From: Polynucleobacter cosmopolitanus
GTDB taxonomy: Bacteria; Pseudomonadota; Gammaproteobacteria; Burkholderiales; Burkholderiaceae
Assembly: GCF_002224225.1 (NCBI RefSeq)
Contig: NZ_NJGG01000001.1
Span: forward strand, 959,374-1,023,373
Reading direction: 5' to 3'
DNA: 64,000 nt
Below are positions 8,934 to 18,894 of the stretch, piece after piece; the first letter of the stretch is position 1; each line of letters begins with the position of its first letter. The translations under genes and the position numbers were made by a program. A model generated the notes under the pieces. The model ran no database searches, was not told where the DNA came from, and saw nothing but the letters and a program-made list of their open reading frames with translations.

Positions 8934-10520
8934 TCTTATAATTATCCCATCTTGCGACCACGAATAACACCCATACTCCTATCTTTGGTATTGGCTTTGC
9001 CAATATTGGGGATTTTTGCCGCACTCCTGAACCCTCAATCCAGCAGTGGTGGTGTGCTTTTGCACCTTATAAACACGGTATTACCAGGGTACGCCTGGAC
9101 CACCTTGGTCTTGGCTTTGGGAGTGACGATTGGGGTTGCCAGCATGGGCATCATCACCGCATGGTTGGTGGCCACTTGCGAGTTTCCTGGTAAACGGGTG
9201 TTCGAATGGGCTTTGATCCTACCTTTGGCTATGCCAACCTATGTGATGGCTTATGCCTATACCGATTTTTTTCAATTCTCAGGGCCTATCCAAACTTTTT
9301 TAAGAGACTTGTTGGGCGTTGATCGTTTGCCTTGGTTCCCTGAACCAAGATCACTGTGGGGCGCTATTTGTGTATTGAGCCTGGCCTTGTACCCATATGT
9401 TTATCTCTTGTGCCGCACAGCTTTTTTAGAGCGCAGTCCTCGATTAATTGAAGCAGCAAGAACACTTGGAGCCGGTCCTTGGGGAGCTTTTTGGCAAGTC
9501 GCTTTACCCATGGCAAGACCAGCCACGATGGCAGGCGTTGCTTTGGCATTGATGGAAGCTGTGGCAGATTACGGTGCAATGTCTTATTTCGGGGTGCAAA
9601 CCATGACCACTGGTATTTACAGAGCATGGTTGAGCATGGGTGATCGCATGGCGGCCGTGCAATTATCTGCAGCCTTGTTGGGCGTGATTTTTTTACTGCT
9701 ACTTTTAGAACATGCCAGTCGTCGAAAAATGCGTTTTGCTACTTCAGGTCAGCGTTTCAGACAAATCAAACCTTGGCGACTGCAGGGAAGAAAAGCCTTT
9801 TGGGCCAGCTTAGCTTGCTTATTGCCTTTGCTATTTGGTTTTATCTTGCCCGTCATCATCATGGCATATTTGGCCATTTCAAGCGGTGAAAGTTTGAATG
9901 AGCGTTATTGGAGTTGGTTAGGTAACACCATCACCTTATCGACGCTCACTGCAATTTGTGCAGTTGTCATTGCCGTTTGGTTGGCCTATAGCGCAAGACT
10001 TGCCAAGGGTGGATTGCAACAAATAGTGAATCGCATGGTCAGCTTGGGTTATGCCGTGCCAGGAGCTGTTTTAGCGGTGGGTATTTTGGTCTTATTGGGC
10101 CAGCTTGATATTGCGTGGTTGATTTCTGGTTCAGTGGTGGTTTTGGTTTATGCGTATCTGACTCGCTTTTTATCTTCTAGTTTGCAAACAGTTGAAGCGG
10201 GTTTGAGCAAGATCACACCAAGCATGGATGCGAGCGCCATGAGTTTAGGATCTGGTCGCTGGGAACTATTGAGAAAAATTCATTTGCCACTTTTGCGCCG
10301 CAGTTTATTAACGGCTGGCTTGCTTGTCTTTGTAGATGTTATGAAAGAGTTACCGGCAACCTTGGTGCTTCGACCGTTTAACTTTGACACCTTGGCAGTT
10401 GTGACATATCAGCTGGCGTCTGATGAGCGTTTGGCTGAAGCAGCTTGGCCAGCATTGACGATTGTGTTGGCAGGTCTTCTGCCAGTGATCATCCTATCAA
10501 GAGCAATGTCTAAAGACTAA
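8907..10520 (+). CDS. ABC transporter permease, fused two-domain FbpB (ferric iron) type
   Basis: This 537-residue inner-membrane protein has about twelve hydrophobic segments. Two copies of the permease EAA-type loop are visible, EAARTLGAGPWGAFWQVALP near residue 190 and DASAMSLGSGRWELLRKIHLP near 450, so it is a single-chain permease dimer. This is the architecture of FbpB/SfuB. The ATG at 8907 has no good ribosome site and overlaps the divergent ATPase gene; a TTG at 8952 in the same frame is an alternative start that would abolish the overlap. The stop overlaps the convergent reductase gene by 4 bp. Confidence 0.88.
   Translation: MNWLRIDNHSYNYPILRPRITPILLSLVLALPILGIFAALLNPQSSSGGVLLHLINTVLPGYAWTTLVLALGVTIGVASMGIITAWLVATCEFPGKRVFEWALILPLAMPTYVMAYAYTDFFQFSGPIQTFLRDLLGVDRLPWFPEPRSLWGAICVLSLALYPYVYLLCRTAFLERSPRLIEAARTLGAGPWGAFWQVALPMARPATMAGVALALMEAVADYGAMSYFGVQTMTTGIYRAWLSMGDRMAAVQLSAALLGVIFLLLLLEHASRRKMRFATSGQRFRQIKPWRLQGRKAFWASLACLLPLLFGFILPVIIMAYLAISSGESLNERYWSWLGNTITLSTLTAICAVVIAVWLAYSARLAKGGLQQIVNRMVSLGYAVPGAVLAVGILVLLGQLDIAWLISGSVVVLVYAYLTRFLSSSLQTVEAGLSKITPSMDASAMSLGSGRWELLRKIHLPLLRRSLLTAGLLVFVDVMKELPATLVLRPFNFDTLAVVTYQLASDERLAEAAWPALTIVLAGLLPVIILSRAMSKD
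8925..8934. promoter_or_regulatory. Fur-box-like core at the divergent ABC transporter starts
   Basis: GATAATCATT matches positions 7-16 of the classical 19-bp Fur box exactly. The flanks match poorly, giving about 13 of 19 overall. It lies where both divergent genes start, which fits iron regulation of an FbpBC-like transporter. Chance occurrence in AT-rich DNA is possible. Confidence 0.3.
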
Positions 10521-11560
10521 GCTTTTGGCGTGACGCCAAGAATCTCATGAAGTTTGGGTGAAGTAGTTGTGTATTGCAGATGGATGGCTTGCCCTGGATA
10601 AATATGAGTAGCGCATCCATAAGCTGCTAACGTCGCTTCATGAAAACCACACACGATTAATTTCTTTTTGCCAGGGTAGGTGTTGATATCGCCCACCGCA
10701 AAAATACCAGCAGTGCTACTTTGAAATTTTTCGGTGTCTACCAACACCTGCTTATTTTCTAAATCGATGCCCCAGTCAGATATTGGCCCAAGCTTCGGTG
10801 ATATGCCAAGTAATGGAAGTAATGTATCTGGGGTCAGATCATGCGTTTGCCCATCAAAGTCTGTGACTTCTAGGCTGCTTAGTTTTTCAGCAGTTGCTTT
10901 GAAGTTAGTAACTTGTCCGAGTTGAACCTTGATCACGTTTTCGGCACATAAGCCTTGAAAACGTTGAATCAAAGACTCTTCGGCTTTAAAAACGTCGCGT
11001 CTATGAACCAAGGTGATACTTTTGGCAATGCCAGCCAATGCAACCGCGGCCTCTAGGGCAGCAGTTTCCCCACCGTTGATGACGATATCTTGGTTGGCGT
11101 ATTGTTTGGCTTGGCTGAATTTATAAAAGACTTGTTTGCCTTCATAAGAGTCAATGCCAGACAATGACAATTTTCGGGGCTTGAACGCCCCAACTCCCGC
11201 TGATACAACGATCACTTTACTGATGAATGTTTCTTGTGATGTTTCCACATCAAAGCGACCATCAGCACGTTTTTGAATCAACGTCACTTCTTGATTGAAA
11301 TGGAAGGGCGTTTGTAAAACTTTGATTTGTGCTTGCAAGCGATCAATTAATTCTTGACCGGTGCAAAAAGGAATACCGGGAATATCGTAAATGGGTTTAT
11401 CTGCATAGAGTTCAACGCATTGACCACCAGCCTGAGGCAGGGCATCAATCAAATGTGCTTTGATGCCCAATAAGCCGAGTTGAAAAACTTGATAGAGACC
11501 TACCGGTCCTGCGCCGATAACAATTGCATCTGTTTCAATGGGTGCTTGTTTTTCTGCCAC
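10517..11560 (-). CDS. Thioredoxin-reductase-like ferredoxin/flavodoxin-NADP+ reductase
   Basis: This 347-residue flavoprotein has the FAD-binding IVIGAGPVGLYQVFQLG motif near the N-terminus, AGGQCVELYADKPIYDIPG, an NADPH-binding INGGETAALEAAVALA near residue 160, and the C-terminal GIFAVGDINTYPGKKKLI. There is no CxxC redox pair, which separates it from thioredoxin reductase and fits the YumC-type FNR. It would shuttle electrons between NADPH and ferredoxin. The start is a GTG at 11558-11560. It follows the ferredoxin gene by 21 bp on the same strand, so the partner protein is encoded in the same operon. The 3' end overlaps the convergent permease stop by 4 bp. Confidence 0.9.
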   Translation of the reverse strand: MAEKQAPIETDAIVIGAGPVGLYQVFQLGLLGIKAHLIDALPQAGGQCVELYADKPIYDIPGIPFCTGQELIDRLQAQIKVLQTPFHFNQEVTLIQKRADGRFDVETSQETFISKVIVVSAGVGAFKPRKLSLSGIDSYEGKQVFYKFSQAKQYANQDIVINGGETAALEAAVALAGIAKSITLVHRRDVFKAEESLIQRFQGLCAENVIKVQLGQVTNFKATAEKLSSLEVTDFDGQTHDLTPDTLLPLLGISPKLGPISDWGIDLENKQVLVDTEKFQSSTAGIFAVGDINTYPGKKKLIVCGFHEATLAAYGCATHIYPGQAIHLQYTTTSPKLHEILGVTPKA

Positions 11561-11581
11561 AGGATCTTTCTGAAAGATACT

Positions 11582-11905
11582 TTAGCGAACTAACTCGCCC
11601 AATTTATTTTTAACATCTTTCCAGTCGTCTGCATCAGCCAAACCTTCTTTTGATTTTGTGATGGAAGGCCATTTGGCTGCAAGCTCAACGTTGAGTTTGA
11701 TGTAAGCCTGTTGATCACCTGGCACATCATCTTCAGCATAAATAGCATTGACTGGACATTCTGGAACGCAAACAGCGCAATCAATGCACTCATCTGGGTC
11801 AATGACCAAAAAGTTAGGACCTTCGCGGAAACAATCCACTGGGCAAACATCAACGCAATCGGTGTACTTACAACGAATACAGGCTTCAGTTACAACATAA
11901 GTCAT
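11582..11905 (-). CDS. fdxA: 7Fe-type ferredoxin FdxA
   Basis: This 107-residue electron carrier has an N-terminal cluster region with Cys9, Cys12, Cys17, Cys21 and Cys25, and a second motif [14 protein letters not shown] giving a CxxCxxCxxxC site. The pattern and length match the [3Fe-4S]/[4Fe-4S] FdxA family of proteobacteria. The C-terminal extension ([13 protein letters not shown]) is also family-typical. It is the first gene of the pair with the ferredoxin reductase, and diverges from the hydroxyacid dehydrogenase gene across a 165-bp AT-rich spacer. Confidence 0.94.
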   Translation of the reverse strand: MTYVVTEACIRCKYTDCVDVCPVDCFREGPNFLVIDPDECIDCAVCVPECPVNAIYAEDDVPGDQQAYIKLNVELAAKWPSITKSKEGLADADDWKDVKNKLGELVR

Positions 11906-12070
11906 GGCATCAATCTCAAAGAGGATGAAAAAAAGATATTTTATCTTAGACGGGCCTCTAAATTGCAGATAGCCTTATTCTTAGGCGTGGCATCAGCATT
12001 TCTATGTGATTTAAATCAATGACATACAATAAAGAAAAATCAATAAAACAAACAAAAATAGGAGACAAAT

Positions 12071-13051
12071 ATGTCGCAAACTGCCCAAAAACCGAAGATT
12101 TTGCTTGCACGATCTGTCTTCCCAGATCTTTTGGCTGAGTTAGAAAAAGTTGCCATTGTTCAATCAAATCAAGATGATCATCTATGGAATGCGGTTGATT
12201 TGAAAGCAGCTTTGGCTGATAAAGATGCAGCAATCATCACTGGAAGTGAGCGCATTGATGCCGATATGCTCAAAGCTTCCCCACAGTTAAAAATTGTTTC
12301 AAATATTGCTGTGGGTTACAACAATTTAGACATGCCAGCTTTTAAGGCTGCCAATGTGATGGCCACCAACACGCCTGATGTGTTGACGGATACCACAGCT
12401 GATTTTGGATTCACCTTGATGATGGCGACAGCGCGTCGCTTGACCGAGAGCGAGCATTGGTTAAGAGCGGGGCATTGGGGTAAGTTCTCAATTTGTGACG
12501 CCCCACTATCCATGGATATTCATCACTCTACTTTGGGCATCATGGGCATGGGTCGTATTGGTCAGGCAATTGCCAAGCGTGCGCGCGGCTTTAATATGAA
12601 AGTGACTTACTTCAATCGTTCACGCTTGTCTGAAGATTTGGAGAAAGAATGCGGTGCTACATATGTTGACCGTGAAACTTTACTCAAGCAATCTGATCAC
12701 ATTATTTTGGTCATGCCTTACACCCCAGAAAATCACCATCTCTTTGGTGAAAAAGAATTGAATCTAATGAAACCGACTGCAACCCTTGTGAATATTGCGC
12801 GTGGTGGCATTGTTGATGAGTTGGCTTTAGCTAAGGCGCTCAAAGAAAACAAAATTTTTGGCGCAGGTTTGGATGTGTTTGAGGGTGAGCCAAAAGTGAT
12901 TCCAGAATTATTGGCGCTGAAGAATGTGGTGTTAGCACCGCACATGGCAAGTGCCACAGAAAAAACCAGAAGAGCGATGATTCAGTTAGCGATCAAAAAT
13001 TGTTTGGCTGGTTTGAATGGTCAGACGCCACCAAATTTATTGAAAGCTTGA
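12071..13051 (+). CDS. D-2-hydroxyacid dehydrogenase (glyoxylate/hydroxypyruvate reductase-like)
   Basis: This NAD(P)H-dependent 326-residue enzyme reduces 2-oxoacids such as glyoxylate or hydroxypyruvate, or runs in reverse. The nucleotide-binding LGIMGMGRIGQAIAKRA is near residue 157. The catalytic residues are R in NIARGGIVDE, E in GAGLDVFEGEP and H in APHMASATE. N-terminal SNIAVGYNNLDMPAF is typical of the GhrB/GyaR group. A clear Shine-Dalgarno site, AGGAGA, lies 5 nt before the ATG at 12071. The exact substrate is not readable from sequence. Confidence 0.88.
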   Translation: MSQTAQKPKILLARSVFPDLLAELEKVAIVQSNQDDHLWNAVDLKAALADKDAAIITGSERIDADMLKASPQLKIVSNIAVGYNNLDMPAFKAANVMATNTPDVLTDTTADFGFTLMMATARRLTESEHWLRAGHWGKFSICDAPLSMDIHHSTLGIMGMGRIGQAIAKRARGFNMKVTYFNRSRLSEDLEKECGATYVDRETLLKQSDHIILVMPYTPENHHLFGEKELNLMKPTATLVNIARGGIVDELALAKALKENKIFGAGLDVFEGEPKVIPELLALKNVVLAPHMASATEKTRRAMIQLAIKNCLAGLNGQTPPNLLKA

Positions 13052-13060
13052 AGCTAGAAA

Positions 13061-13378
13061 TTAATCTTGAGCAGCAGGTGTTTTGGTGTCATTGATGGTG
13101 GTTTCTTTAACAGCCACCTCGATGCCACCAAATCTATCAGCAACCCAGTTATAAACTTTGCAGGCTAACCAGAGCAAACCAAAGCCGACCAAAGCATTCA
13201 GAATCAATGCTGAAATCACTGTGAAACCAGGCAATTCACCATCTCTTACAAAAGCAACGAAGAGAGCCAATAAAACAATTGGCACTGAAAAACTCAGATA
13301 CACCAATACCAATGTCTTGGCCGTATGAAGAGGGTCGACATACACAATTTCTCTCTTGGTGTATTTGGTGCTTGGCAT
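13061..13378 (-). CDS. Small two-helix membrane protein of unknown function
   Basis: I do not recognise this 105-residue protein. It has two strong hydrophobic segments, about residues 22-44 and 54-76, flanked by a charged N-terminus (MPSTKYTKREIVYVD) and a polar C-terminal tail. The topology suggests an inner-membrane hairpin. It is convergent with the hydroxyacid dehydrogenase (9 bp between stops), and 122 bp separate its start from moeA on the same strand. No domain assignment is possible by eye. Confidence 0.65.
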   Translation of the reverse strand: MPSTKYTKREIVYVDPLHTAKTLVLVYLSFSVPIVLLALFVAFVRDGELPGFTVISALILNALVGFGLLWLACKVYNWVADRFGGIEVAVKETTINDTKTPAAQD

Positions 13379-13461
13379 TTTTATTCTTTGTTGAAAAAGT
13401 AAGTGTTGATTGATATGCCATCAATTCTATACTAAATCCCAGAATAATGTTGCATTGCAAT

Positions 13462-13485
13462 AAGGCTTTTATCCTTTAAAGCCTT
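13462..13485 (-). terminator. Hairpin downstream of moeA
   Basis: AAGGCTTT (13462-13469) pairs perfectly with AAAGCCTT (13478-13485) across an 8-nt loop. It lies 16 bp after the moeA stop on the minus strand and has no strong T-run, so it is a probable but not certain terminator. Confidence 0.45.
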
Positions 13486-13500
13486 TGCTGTAGGGCTTCT

Positions 13501-14796
13501 TTAAACCAAACCCTCGAATAAAACCACCCCAACGGTATCGCCCGCCTGGATGTTTTCTTGATCATGCGCCAAAACTATGAAGCAATCTGCTTCACTCATG
13601 GAGCGCAGAACGCCTGATCCCTGGGCGCCTGTGATGCGCACTGTTCTGTTGCCTGTGGCATCAGTGGACAAGATGCCGCGTTGGAATTCAGTCCGACCTG
13701 GTCGTTTACGGATTGCTTCAACAGTCTTGGCTTGCATCATCGGTGGAGCAACTTGAGTAGCGCCACTCATGGCCAAGAGAGCATTTCTGACAAATTGATA
13801 AAAAGTCACCATCACAGCCACAGGGTTGCCTGGTAAACCAAATAAAACTGCGCGATGTTGATCGCCTTGAATTGAACCGAAAGCCATTGGTCTTCCAGGG
13901 CGCATGGCAATTTTCCAAAAGCTCACATCCCCGAGTTCGCGCATGATTTGCTTGGTGTAGTCAGCCTCTCCAACCGAGACGCCGCCAGAAGTGATGACTG
14001 CATCACAAGTCGCTGCTGCTTGACTGAAGGTGGCACGCATCGCATCTGGATCATCTTTCACAACACCAAAATCGTGAAGCTCAACATTCAAACGACTCAA
14101 CATTCCAAATAAGGTGTAGCGATTGCTGTCGTACACACAGCCATCATCTAGGGGCTGTCCAATCGAACGAAGTTCATCGCCAGTTGAGAAAAATCCAACC
14201 TTGAGACGGCGCTTGACTGTCACAGAACCCATGCCTAGAGATGCAATCAAACCTAAATCAGATGGTCTGATGATCTTGCCAGCAGATAGGGCTGCTTGAC
14301 CAATCGAGAGATCTTCACCTTTCAAGCGACGGTTATCACCTGCTTTGATCACAGATGATTGAAACTGAATCTGGTCACCATCAACTTTGACTAATTCTTG
14401 AGGGATGGTGGTGTCACAACCAGCGGGCATCACAGCACCTGTCATGATGCGAACGCATTGACCATGACTTACCTTGCCATCAAAAGCATTACCAGCAAAA
14501 CCTTTGCCAATCATGGTTAAAGAGGTCACGCCATCTTTAATAATTGATGCTCCACTGAAGGCATAGCCATCCATGGCTGAGTTATCTGCAGAGGGAACAT
14601 TGATGGGGGAGATGATGTCGCTGGCTAGAACACGTCCCAGTGAGTCGTAGATCGAAACTGTTTCTGTTTCAAGGGCTAATGATGCTGGTCGAACAAATTC
14701 ATCAACAACTTTGCTTGCGATCTCAACTCGCAATGATTCTGGATCATAGTCAGACATGCAAGTGACTACTGAATTAAGTGTGGGTAGTGAACTCAT
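13501..14796 (-). CDS. moeA: Molybdopterin molybdenumtransferase
   Basis: MoeA inserts molybdate into adenylated molybdopterin. The 431-residue protein shows SADNSAMDGYAFSG near residue 70, RIMTGAVMPAGCDTTI, the GDELR motif, the active-site SGGVSVGEADYTK around residue 265, and LPGNPVAVMVTFYQFVRNAL toward the C-terminus. It lies 33 bp downstream of moaA on the same strand and is probably cotranscribed. I would expect mobA between moaA and moeA in related Burkholderiaceae, and it is absent here. mog is encoded separately at 4.5 kb. Confidence 0.95.
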   Translation of the reverse strand: MSSLPTLNSVVTCMSDYDPESLRVEIASKVVDEFVRPASLALETETVSIYDSLGRVLASDIISPINVPSADNSAMDGYAFSGASIIKDGVTSLTMIGKGFAGNAFDGKVSHGQCVRIMTGAVMPAGCDTTIPQELVKVDGDQIQFQSSVIKAGDNRRLKGEDLSIGQAALSAGKIIRPSDLGLIASLGMGSVTVKRRLKVGFFSTGDELRSIGQPLDDGCVYDSNRYTLFGMLSRLNVELHDFGVVKDDPDAMRATFSQAAATCDAVITSGGVSVGEADYTKQIMRELGDVSFWKIAMRPGRPMAFGSIQGDQHRAVLFGLPGNPVAVMVTFYQFVRNALLAMSGATQVAPPMMQAKTVEAIRKRPGRTEFQRGILSTDATGNRTVRITGAQGSGVLRSMSEADCFIVLAHDQENIQAGDTVGVVLFEGLV

Positions 14797-14829
14797 CTAG
14801 ACATCTCTTGTTTTAGCTGATGAAAATGT

Positions 14830-15954
14830 TTATCCACCGATATAAGACATTTCAACTTTGCGCTTGCCTTCCATTTCTGGAGAGCCGCGCAGTTCAGAAT
14901 ATCGATCGGTGCGGTGAGACCAAACTTGCGCAATGGCATTGCTGATCTCTAAGTCTGATTTGCCGGCACGCAGCAAGGCTTTTAAATCATGACCTTCGGT
15001 GGCAAACAAACACAAATACATTTTTCCTTCAGTGGATAAACGAGCTCTTGAACAATCTTTGCAAAAAGCCTGAGTCACACTTGAAATCACGCCAACTTCG
15101 CCGGATCCATCAACATAGCGCCAACGTTCAGCGACTTCACCAGGGTAGTTCGGGTCAATATTTGTTAAGGGGAAAGTTTCATGAATTTTGGCAATCACAG
15201 CAGCAGAAGGTAGAACTTCTGTCATGTTCCAACCATTTGATGCGCCCACATCCATGAATTCAATGAAGCGCAAAATCACATCGCTGCCTTTGAAATATTT
15301 GGCCATTGGAATGATCTCGTGATCATTGGTTCCCTTTTTAACAACCATGTTGACTTTGATATTTTTAAAACCAACTTCTCTGGCTGCCTCGATGCCATCC
15401 AAGACATCACCCACTGGAAAGCCAACATCATTCATCTGCTGAAAAGTTGCATCGTCCAAACCATCCAAACTGATGGTCATTCTGGTCAAGCCTGCATCTT
15501 TCAAAGCCTGGGCTTTTTTTCGCAACAAGCTGCCGTTGGTGGTCAGCGTTAAATCCAATGGTTGACCACTCAAAGTTTTCAGTGAAGCCAACATCTCAAT
15601 CAGTTTTTCAACGTGTTTGCGAAGCAGGGGTTCGCCACCAGTTAAGCGGATTTTTTCTACACCGTGCTCAATGTAGATTTTTGCCAAACGAACGATCTCT
15701 TCAAAGCTTAAAAGATCCCCATGAGATAAATAGGGGTAATCTTTATCGAAGACCTCTTTGGGCATGCAATAAGTGCACCGAAAGTTACAGCGATCGGTGA
15801 CTGAAATTCTTAAATCATGAAGACGTCGCCCACGGGTGTCGGCGAGAAGGCCATTCGGCGTCAACAGTTGTTCCGGGATGGCCGGAACATGGCTGTCGAT
15901 TTTTCTTTGGCGCTCATCAATGAGGGGTATGACTCTTTCTGACATAACCCTCAT
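14830..15954 (-). CDS. moaA: GTP 3',8-cyclase (radical SAM)
   Basis: MoaA starts molybdenum cofactor synthesis by converting GTP to 3',8-cyclo-GTP. The radical-SAM cluster motif is [12 protein letters not shown] (about residues 53-64). The C-terminal cluster ligands are visible as [21 protein letters not shown], and the chain ends in MSYIGG, matching the conserved double-Gly tail. Two ATGs are possible, at 15952-15954 and 15943-15945; the second is preceded closely by GAGGG. It opens the moaA-moeA pair and is followed upstream by rne on the same strand. Confidence 0.96.
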   Translation of the reverse strand: MRVMSERVIPLIDERQRKIDSHVPAIPEQLLTPNGLLADTRGRRLHDLRISVTDRCNFRCTYCMPKEVFDKDYPYLSHGDLLSFEEIVRLAKIYIEHGVEKIRLTGGEPLLRKHVEKLIEMLASLKTLSGQPLDLTLTTNGSLLRKKAQALKDAGLTRMTISLDGLDDATFQQMNDVGFPVGDVLDGIEAAREVGFKNIKVNMVVKKGTNDHEIIPMAKYFKGSDVILRFIEFMDVGASNGWNMTEVLPSAAVIAKIHETFPLTNIDPNYPGEVAERWRYVDGSGEVGVISSVTQAFCKDCSRARLSTEGKMYLCLFATEGHDLKALLRAGKSDLEISNAIAQVWSHRTDRYSELRGSPEMEGKRKVEMSYIGG

Positions 15955-15967
15955 TGTAGAACCAAGT

Positions 15968-18580
15968 TCACTTTTCGATGGTTTGTTCTTTTCCGCCAGT
16001 TTCTACTAGAACCATAGGGCCAGTTGATACTTCAACAGGCGGCTTTGGCTCACGCGGCGGGTGAGAAATCACTGGCTCAGCAGCAATTTGTTCACGAACT
16101 TCTTCTAATTTCTGATGATCTGTGTTCACCCATACCATTCCGGCAGACTCAATCACTGAAGTTAATTCAGACGTTTTTAATGGCTGAAACTCAACTTTTG
16201 GCAACGGCGCAGGAGCAGCTACTGGAGCTTCAACAGATACAGCTGCTGGTGCAACTACTGCTGGCGCAACAAATGCTGGTGCTGGCGATGCTTCAGCCAC
16301 AACTACTGGAGCAGTTGGAGCAGGGCTTGAAGCTTCCGTATTCATTGAAGAATTGCTGAATGATTCACTTGAAGCGTCAATAGCTGATGAAGTCACTGCT
16401 GAAGCTACCGCAGCCACTGCAACTGTTGCTGAGGCATCTGAACCATCAACGTTGACATCTTGCGCATTTTCTGGACGATCTGCACGATCGCGCCCACGGT
16501 TGCGGCCACGACGATTACGACCACGACGACGCTCATCACCTTCAGCGGCTTCACCATTCTGAGGAACTTCAGCATGCGTCAACAAATCTTTGGCTTGATC
16601 TGCTTTCACATCTTGATTGGCTTCAGGTTTATTTGGACGCTGTTGATTGCGGCCATTGCGTTGGTTTGGTTGACGTGCTTCTTTGTTGTCAGCTTTCTCT
16701 TCGCCATCACGTGGAGTTTGATTGCGTTCGCCCGCTTCATTTTTGTTACGGTTATTGCGATTGCGGTTATTGCGATTGCGGTTATTGCGATCACCATTTC
16801 TATCGCTGGCTTCACCACGACCACGACCATTGTTTGGACGCTTATCAGTAGACTTAACTTCTTCTTTGGCGCCGAAAAGTTTCTTGATGAAACCAATCAA
16901 GCCACCAGACGCTTGTTTTTCACCAGCCACTTTGCGCTCTGCGCGTGGAACGCTGGCAGGGGCAGGTTGGCTTGGTCTTACACCTTTGACAGCCGCTTCT
17001 TGACGTGGCTTGGCTTCTTCAGCTTTGCGGTTCAAGATGGTGTCAGATTCAAGTTCTTTGCTGGCTTCATCGGCCATCGCGTAACTTGCTTTTGGATCAT
17101 CCAAACGGGGATCATCATGGCGTAAACGCTCAAGCTTGTAATGAGGAGTCTCTAAGTGCTTGTTTGGCAATAGCAAGACGTTCACTTTGAAACGACTTTC
17201 AATCTTGATCACTTCAGCACGTTTCTCGTTGAGCAAGAATGCTGCAACATCAACTGGTACCTGACAGTGAATTGCCGCCGTATTTTCTTTCATCGCTTCT
17301 TCTTGAATGATGCGAAGAACTTGCAGTGCTGAAGACTCGGTGTCACGGATGTGACCTGTACCATTACAGCGAGGACAAGTAACGTTGCTGCTTTCTGATA
17401 ATGCAGGGCGCAAGCGTTGACGTGATAGTTCTAGTAGACCAAAGCGTGAGATCTTGCCCATTTGAACGCGAGCACGGTCATGACGCAAAGCGTCTTTCAA
17501 GCGTTGCTCAACATCCTTTTGATTCTTCGATGACTCCATGTCGATGAAGTCAATCACGATCAAACCACCCAAGTCGCGCAAGCGCATTTGGCGTGCCAAT
17601 TCGTCGGCAGCTTCTAAGTTTGTTCTGGCCGCTGTTTCTTCAATGTCTGAACCACGGGTTGAGCGAGCAGAGTTCACGTCCACAGAAACCAAAGCTTCGG
17701 TGTGGTCAATCACGATCGCGCCACCAGATGGCAGGGTCACTGTGCGAGAGTAAGCGGTTTCAATTTGGTGCTCAATTTGAAAGCGTGAGAACAAAGGCAC
17801 ATCGTCTTGATAGCGTTTCACGCGTGACATGTTGTCAGGCATCACCACAGACATGAAAGAGCTGGCTTGCTCATAAATTTCATCGGTATCGATGAGGATT
17901 TCACCGATATCTGGTTGGAAGTAGTCTCTGATGGCACGGATCACCAAGCTAGACTCTAAATAAATCAATAGTGGTGCTTGGTTGCCGGTGGCAGCTTCAT
18001 CGATCGCTGTCCAAAGCTGCATCAAGTAGCTCAAGTCCCACTGCAATTCTTCGGCACTTCTACCAATTCCAGCAGTTCTGGCAATGATGCTCATGCCATC
18101 TGGAACTGTTAACTGACCCATGGCTTCACGCAACTCAGTGCGATCCTCGCCTTCGATGCGGCGAGAAACACCACCGCCTCTTGGATTGTTTGGCATGAGA
18201 ACCAAATAACGACCGGCTAAAGAGATGAAGCTGGTTAAAGCAGCGCCTTTATTGCCGCGCTCTTCTTTTTCAACTTGAACGATGATTTCTTGTCCTTCGC
18301 GCAATGCATCTTTGATGCCTGCTGTGCGAACGTCAATTCCGTCCTTGAAATAAGCTCTTGAAACCTCTTTGAACGGTAAAAAGCCATGACGCTCTTCACC
18401 ATAGTTCACAAAGCAAGCTTCTAATGAGGGTTCAATGCGTGTGATCACGCCTTTGTAGATATTGCCTTTACGTTGTTCACGTCCAGTTGTTTCAATATCA
18501 ATGTCGATCAGTTTTTGACCATCAACAATGGCTACGCGCAGCTCTTCTTGCTGGGTAGCGTTAAATAACATTCGTTTCAT
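15968..18580 (-). CDS. rne: Ribonuclease E
   Basis: This 870-residue endoribonuclease initiates mRNA decay and matures rRNA and tRNA. The catalytic half shows an S1 RNA-binding region (about residues 39-125), the metal-binding [13 protein letters not shown] and [12 protein letters not shown] aspartates, and the zinc-link CPRCNGTGH. The second half is a long disordered tail: an RNA-binding arginine/asparagine-rich block with NRNRN repeats, an [16 protein letters not shown] stretch and an Ala/Pro-rich end, which would scaffold degradosome partners. A GGAG site precedes the ATG. Its 314-bp leader separates it from the divergent rluC. Confidence 0.96.
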   Translation of the reverse strand: MKRMLFNATQQEELRVAIVDGQKLIDIDIETTGREQRKGNIYKGVITRIEPSLEACFVNYGEERHGFLPFKEVSRAYFKDGIDVRTAGIKDALREGQEIIVQVEKEERGNKGAALTSFISLAGRYLVLMPNNPRGGGVSRRIEGEDRTELREAMGQLTVPDGMSIIARTAGIGRSAEELQWDLSYLMQLWTAIDEAATGNQAPLLIYLESSLVIRAIRDYFQPDIGEILIDTDEIYEQASSFMSVVMPDNMSRVKRYQDDVPLFSRFQIEHQIETAYSRTVTLPSGGAIVIDHTEALVSVDVNSARSTRGSDIEETAARTNLEAADELARQMRLRDLGGLIVIDFIDMESSKNQKDVEQRLKDALRHDRARVQMGKISRFGLLELSRQRLRPALSESSNVTCPRCNGTGHIRDTESSALQVLRIIQEEAMKENTAAIHCQVPVDVAAFLLNEKRAEVIKIESRFKVNVLLLPNKHLETPHYKLERLRHDDPRLDDPKASYAMADEASKELESDTILNRKAEEAKPRQEAAVKGVRPSQPAPASVPRAERKVAGEKQASGGLIGFIKKLFGAKEEVKSTDKRPNNGRGRGEASDRNGDRNNRNRNNRNRNNRNKNEAGERNQTPRDGEEKADNKEARQPNQRNGRNQQRPNKPEANQDVKADQAKDLLTHAEVPQNGEAAEGDERRRGRNRRGRNRGRDRADRPENAQDVNVDGSDASATVAVAAVASAVTSSAIDASSESFSNSSMNTEASSPAPTAPVVVAEASPAPAFVAPAVVAPAAVSVEAPVAAPAPLPKVEFQPLKTSELTSVIESAGMVWVNTDHQKLEEVREQIAAEPVISHPPREPKPPVEVSTGPMVLVETGGKEQTIEK
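16749..16791 (-). repeat. 15-bp tandem repeat inside rne
   Basis: About three copies of a 15-bp unit, GCGGTTATTGCGATT on the plus strand, encode the Asn/Arg repeat of the RNase E tail. The copies are nearly identical at the DNA level, so repeat number could vary by slippage without breaking the frame. Confidence 0.75.
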
Positions 18581-18894
18581 TTAAATCTCCGTCCTGCAGC
18601 CAGGCAGCCATCGCGGTGAGCGAAACGGAATTGAAGGGATTGCGCAAGGCAATCTCTGTGATGTCAAACTTCACTACACTCGCTGACTTATTCTTCTTTG
18701 CGGGTCAGCGTGCGCTTAAATTCTTTTATCTGTTTCGCAGTTCGCGGCACTATGCCAGCCAACTTTGCGTCTCATTACATCAGGGGAGAGGCGAACCCTG
18801 GAAATATTTTTGGCTATTTCAAACCCAGCTTGGGGCGCTACCATGCAAACAATAAATTTGATGTTGCGCAGCAAGATAGGTCATTATATGTCAT
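18581..18894. promoter_or_regulatory. Long rne leader / rne-rluC divergent intergenic region
   Basis: This 314-bp noncoding stretch separates rne from rluC. Near the rne side, GATTGC (18638-18643) and GCAATC (18649-18654) form a perfect short hairpin. RNase E is autoregulated through its 5' untranslated region in enteric bacteria, so a long leader fits. I see no sequence similarity to the enteric leader, and there are small open frames here that I consider spurious. Confidence 0.5.

Noticed and set aside
16749..16791. Repeat array resembling a short CRISPR
   Set aside because: The units are contiguous without spacers and encode in-frame NRNRN repeats in rne.
16353..17190. Several open frames antisense to the rne tail
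   Set aside because: They are readings of the repetitive Arg/Asn-rich rne sequence in other frames and have no protein-like features.
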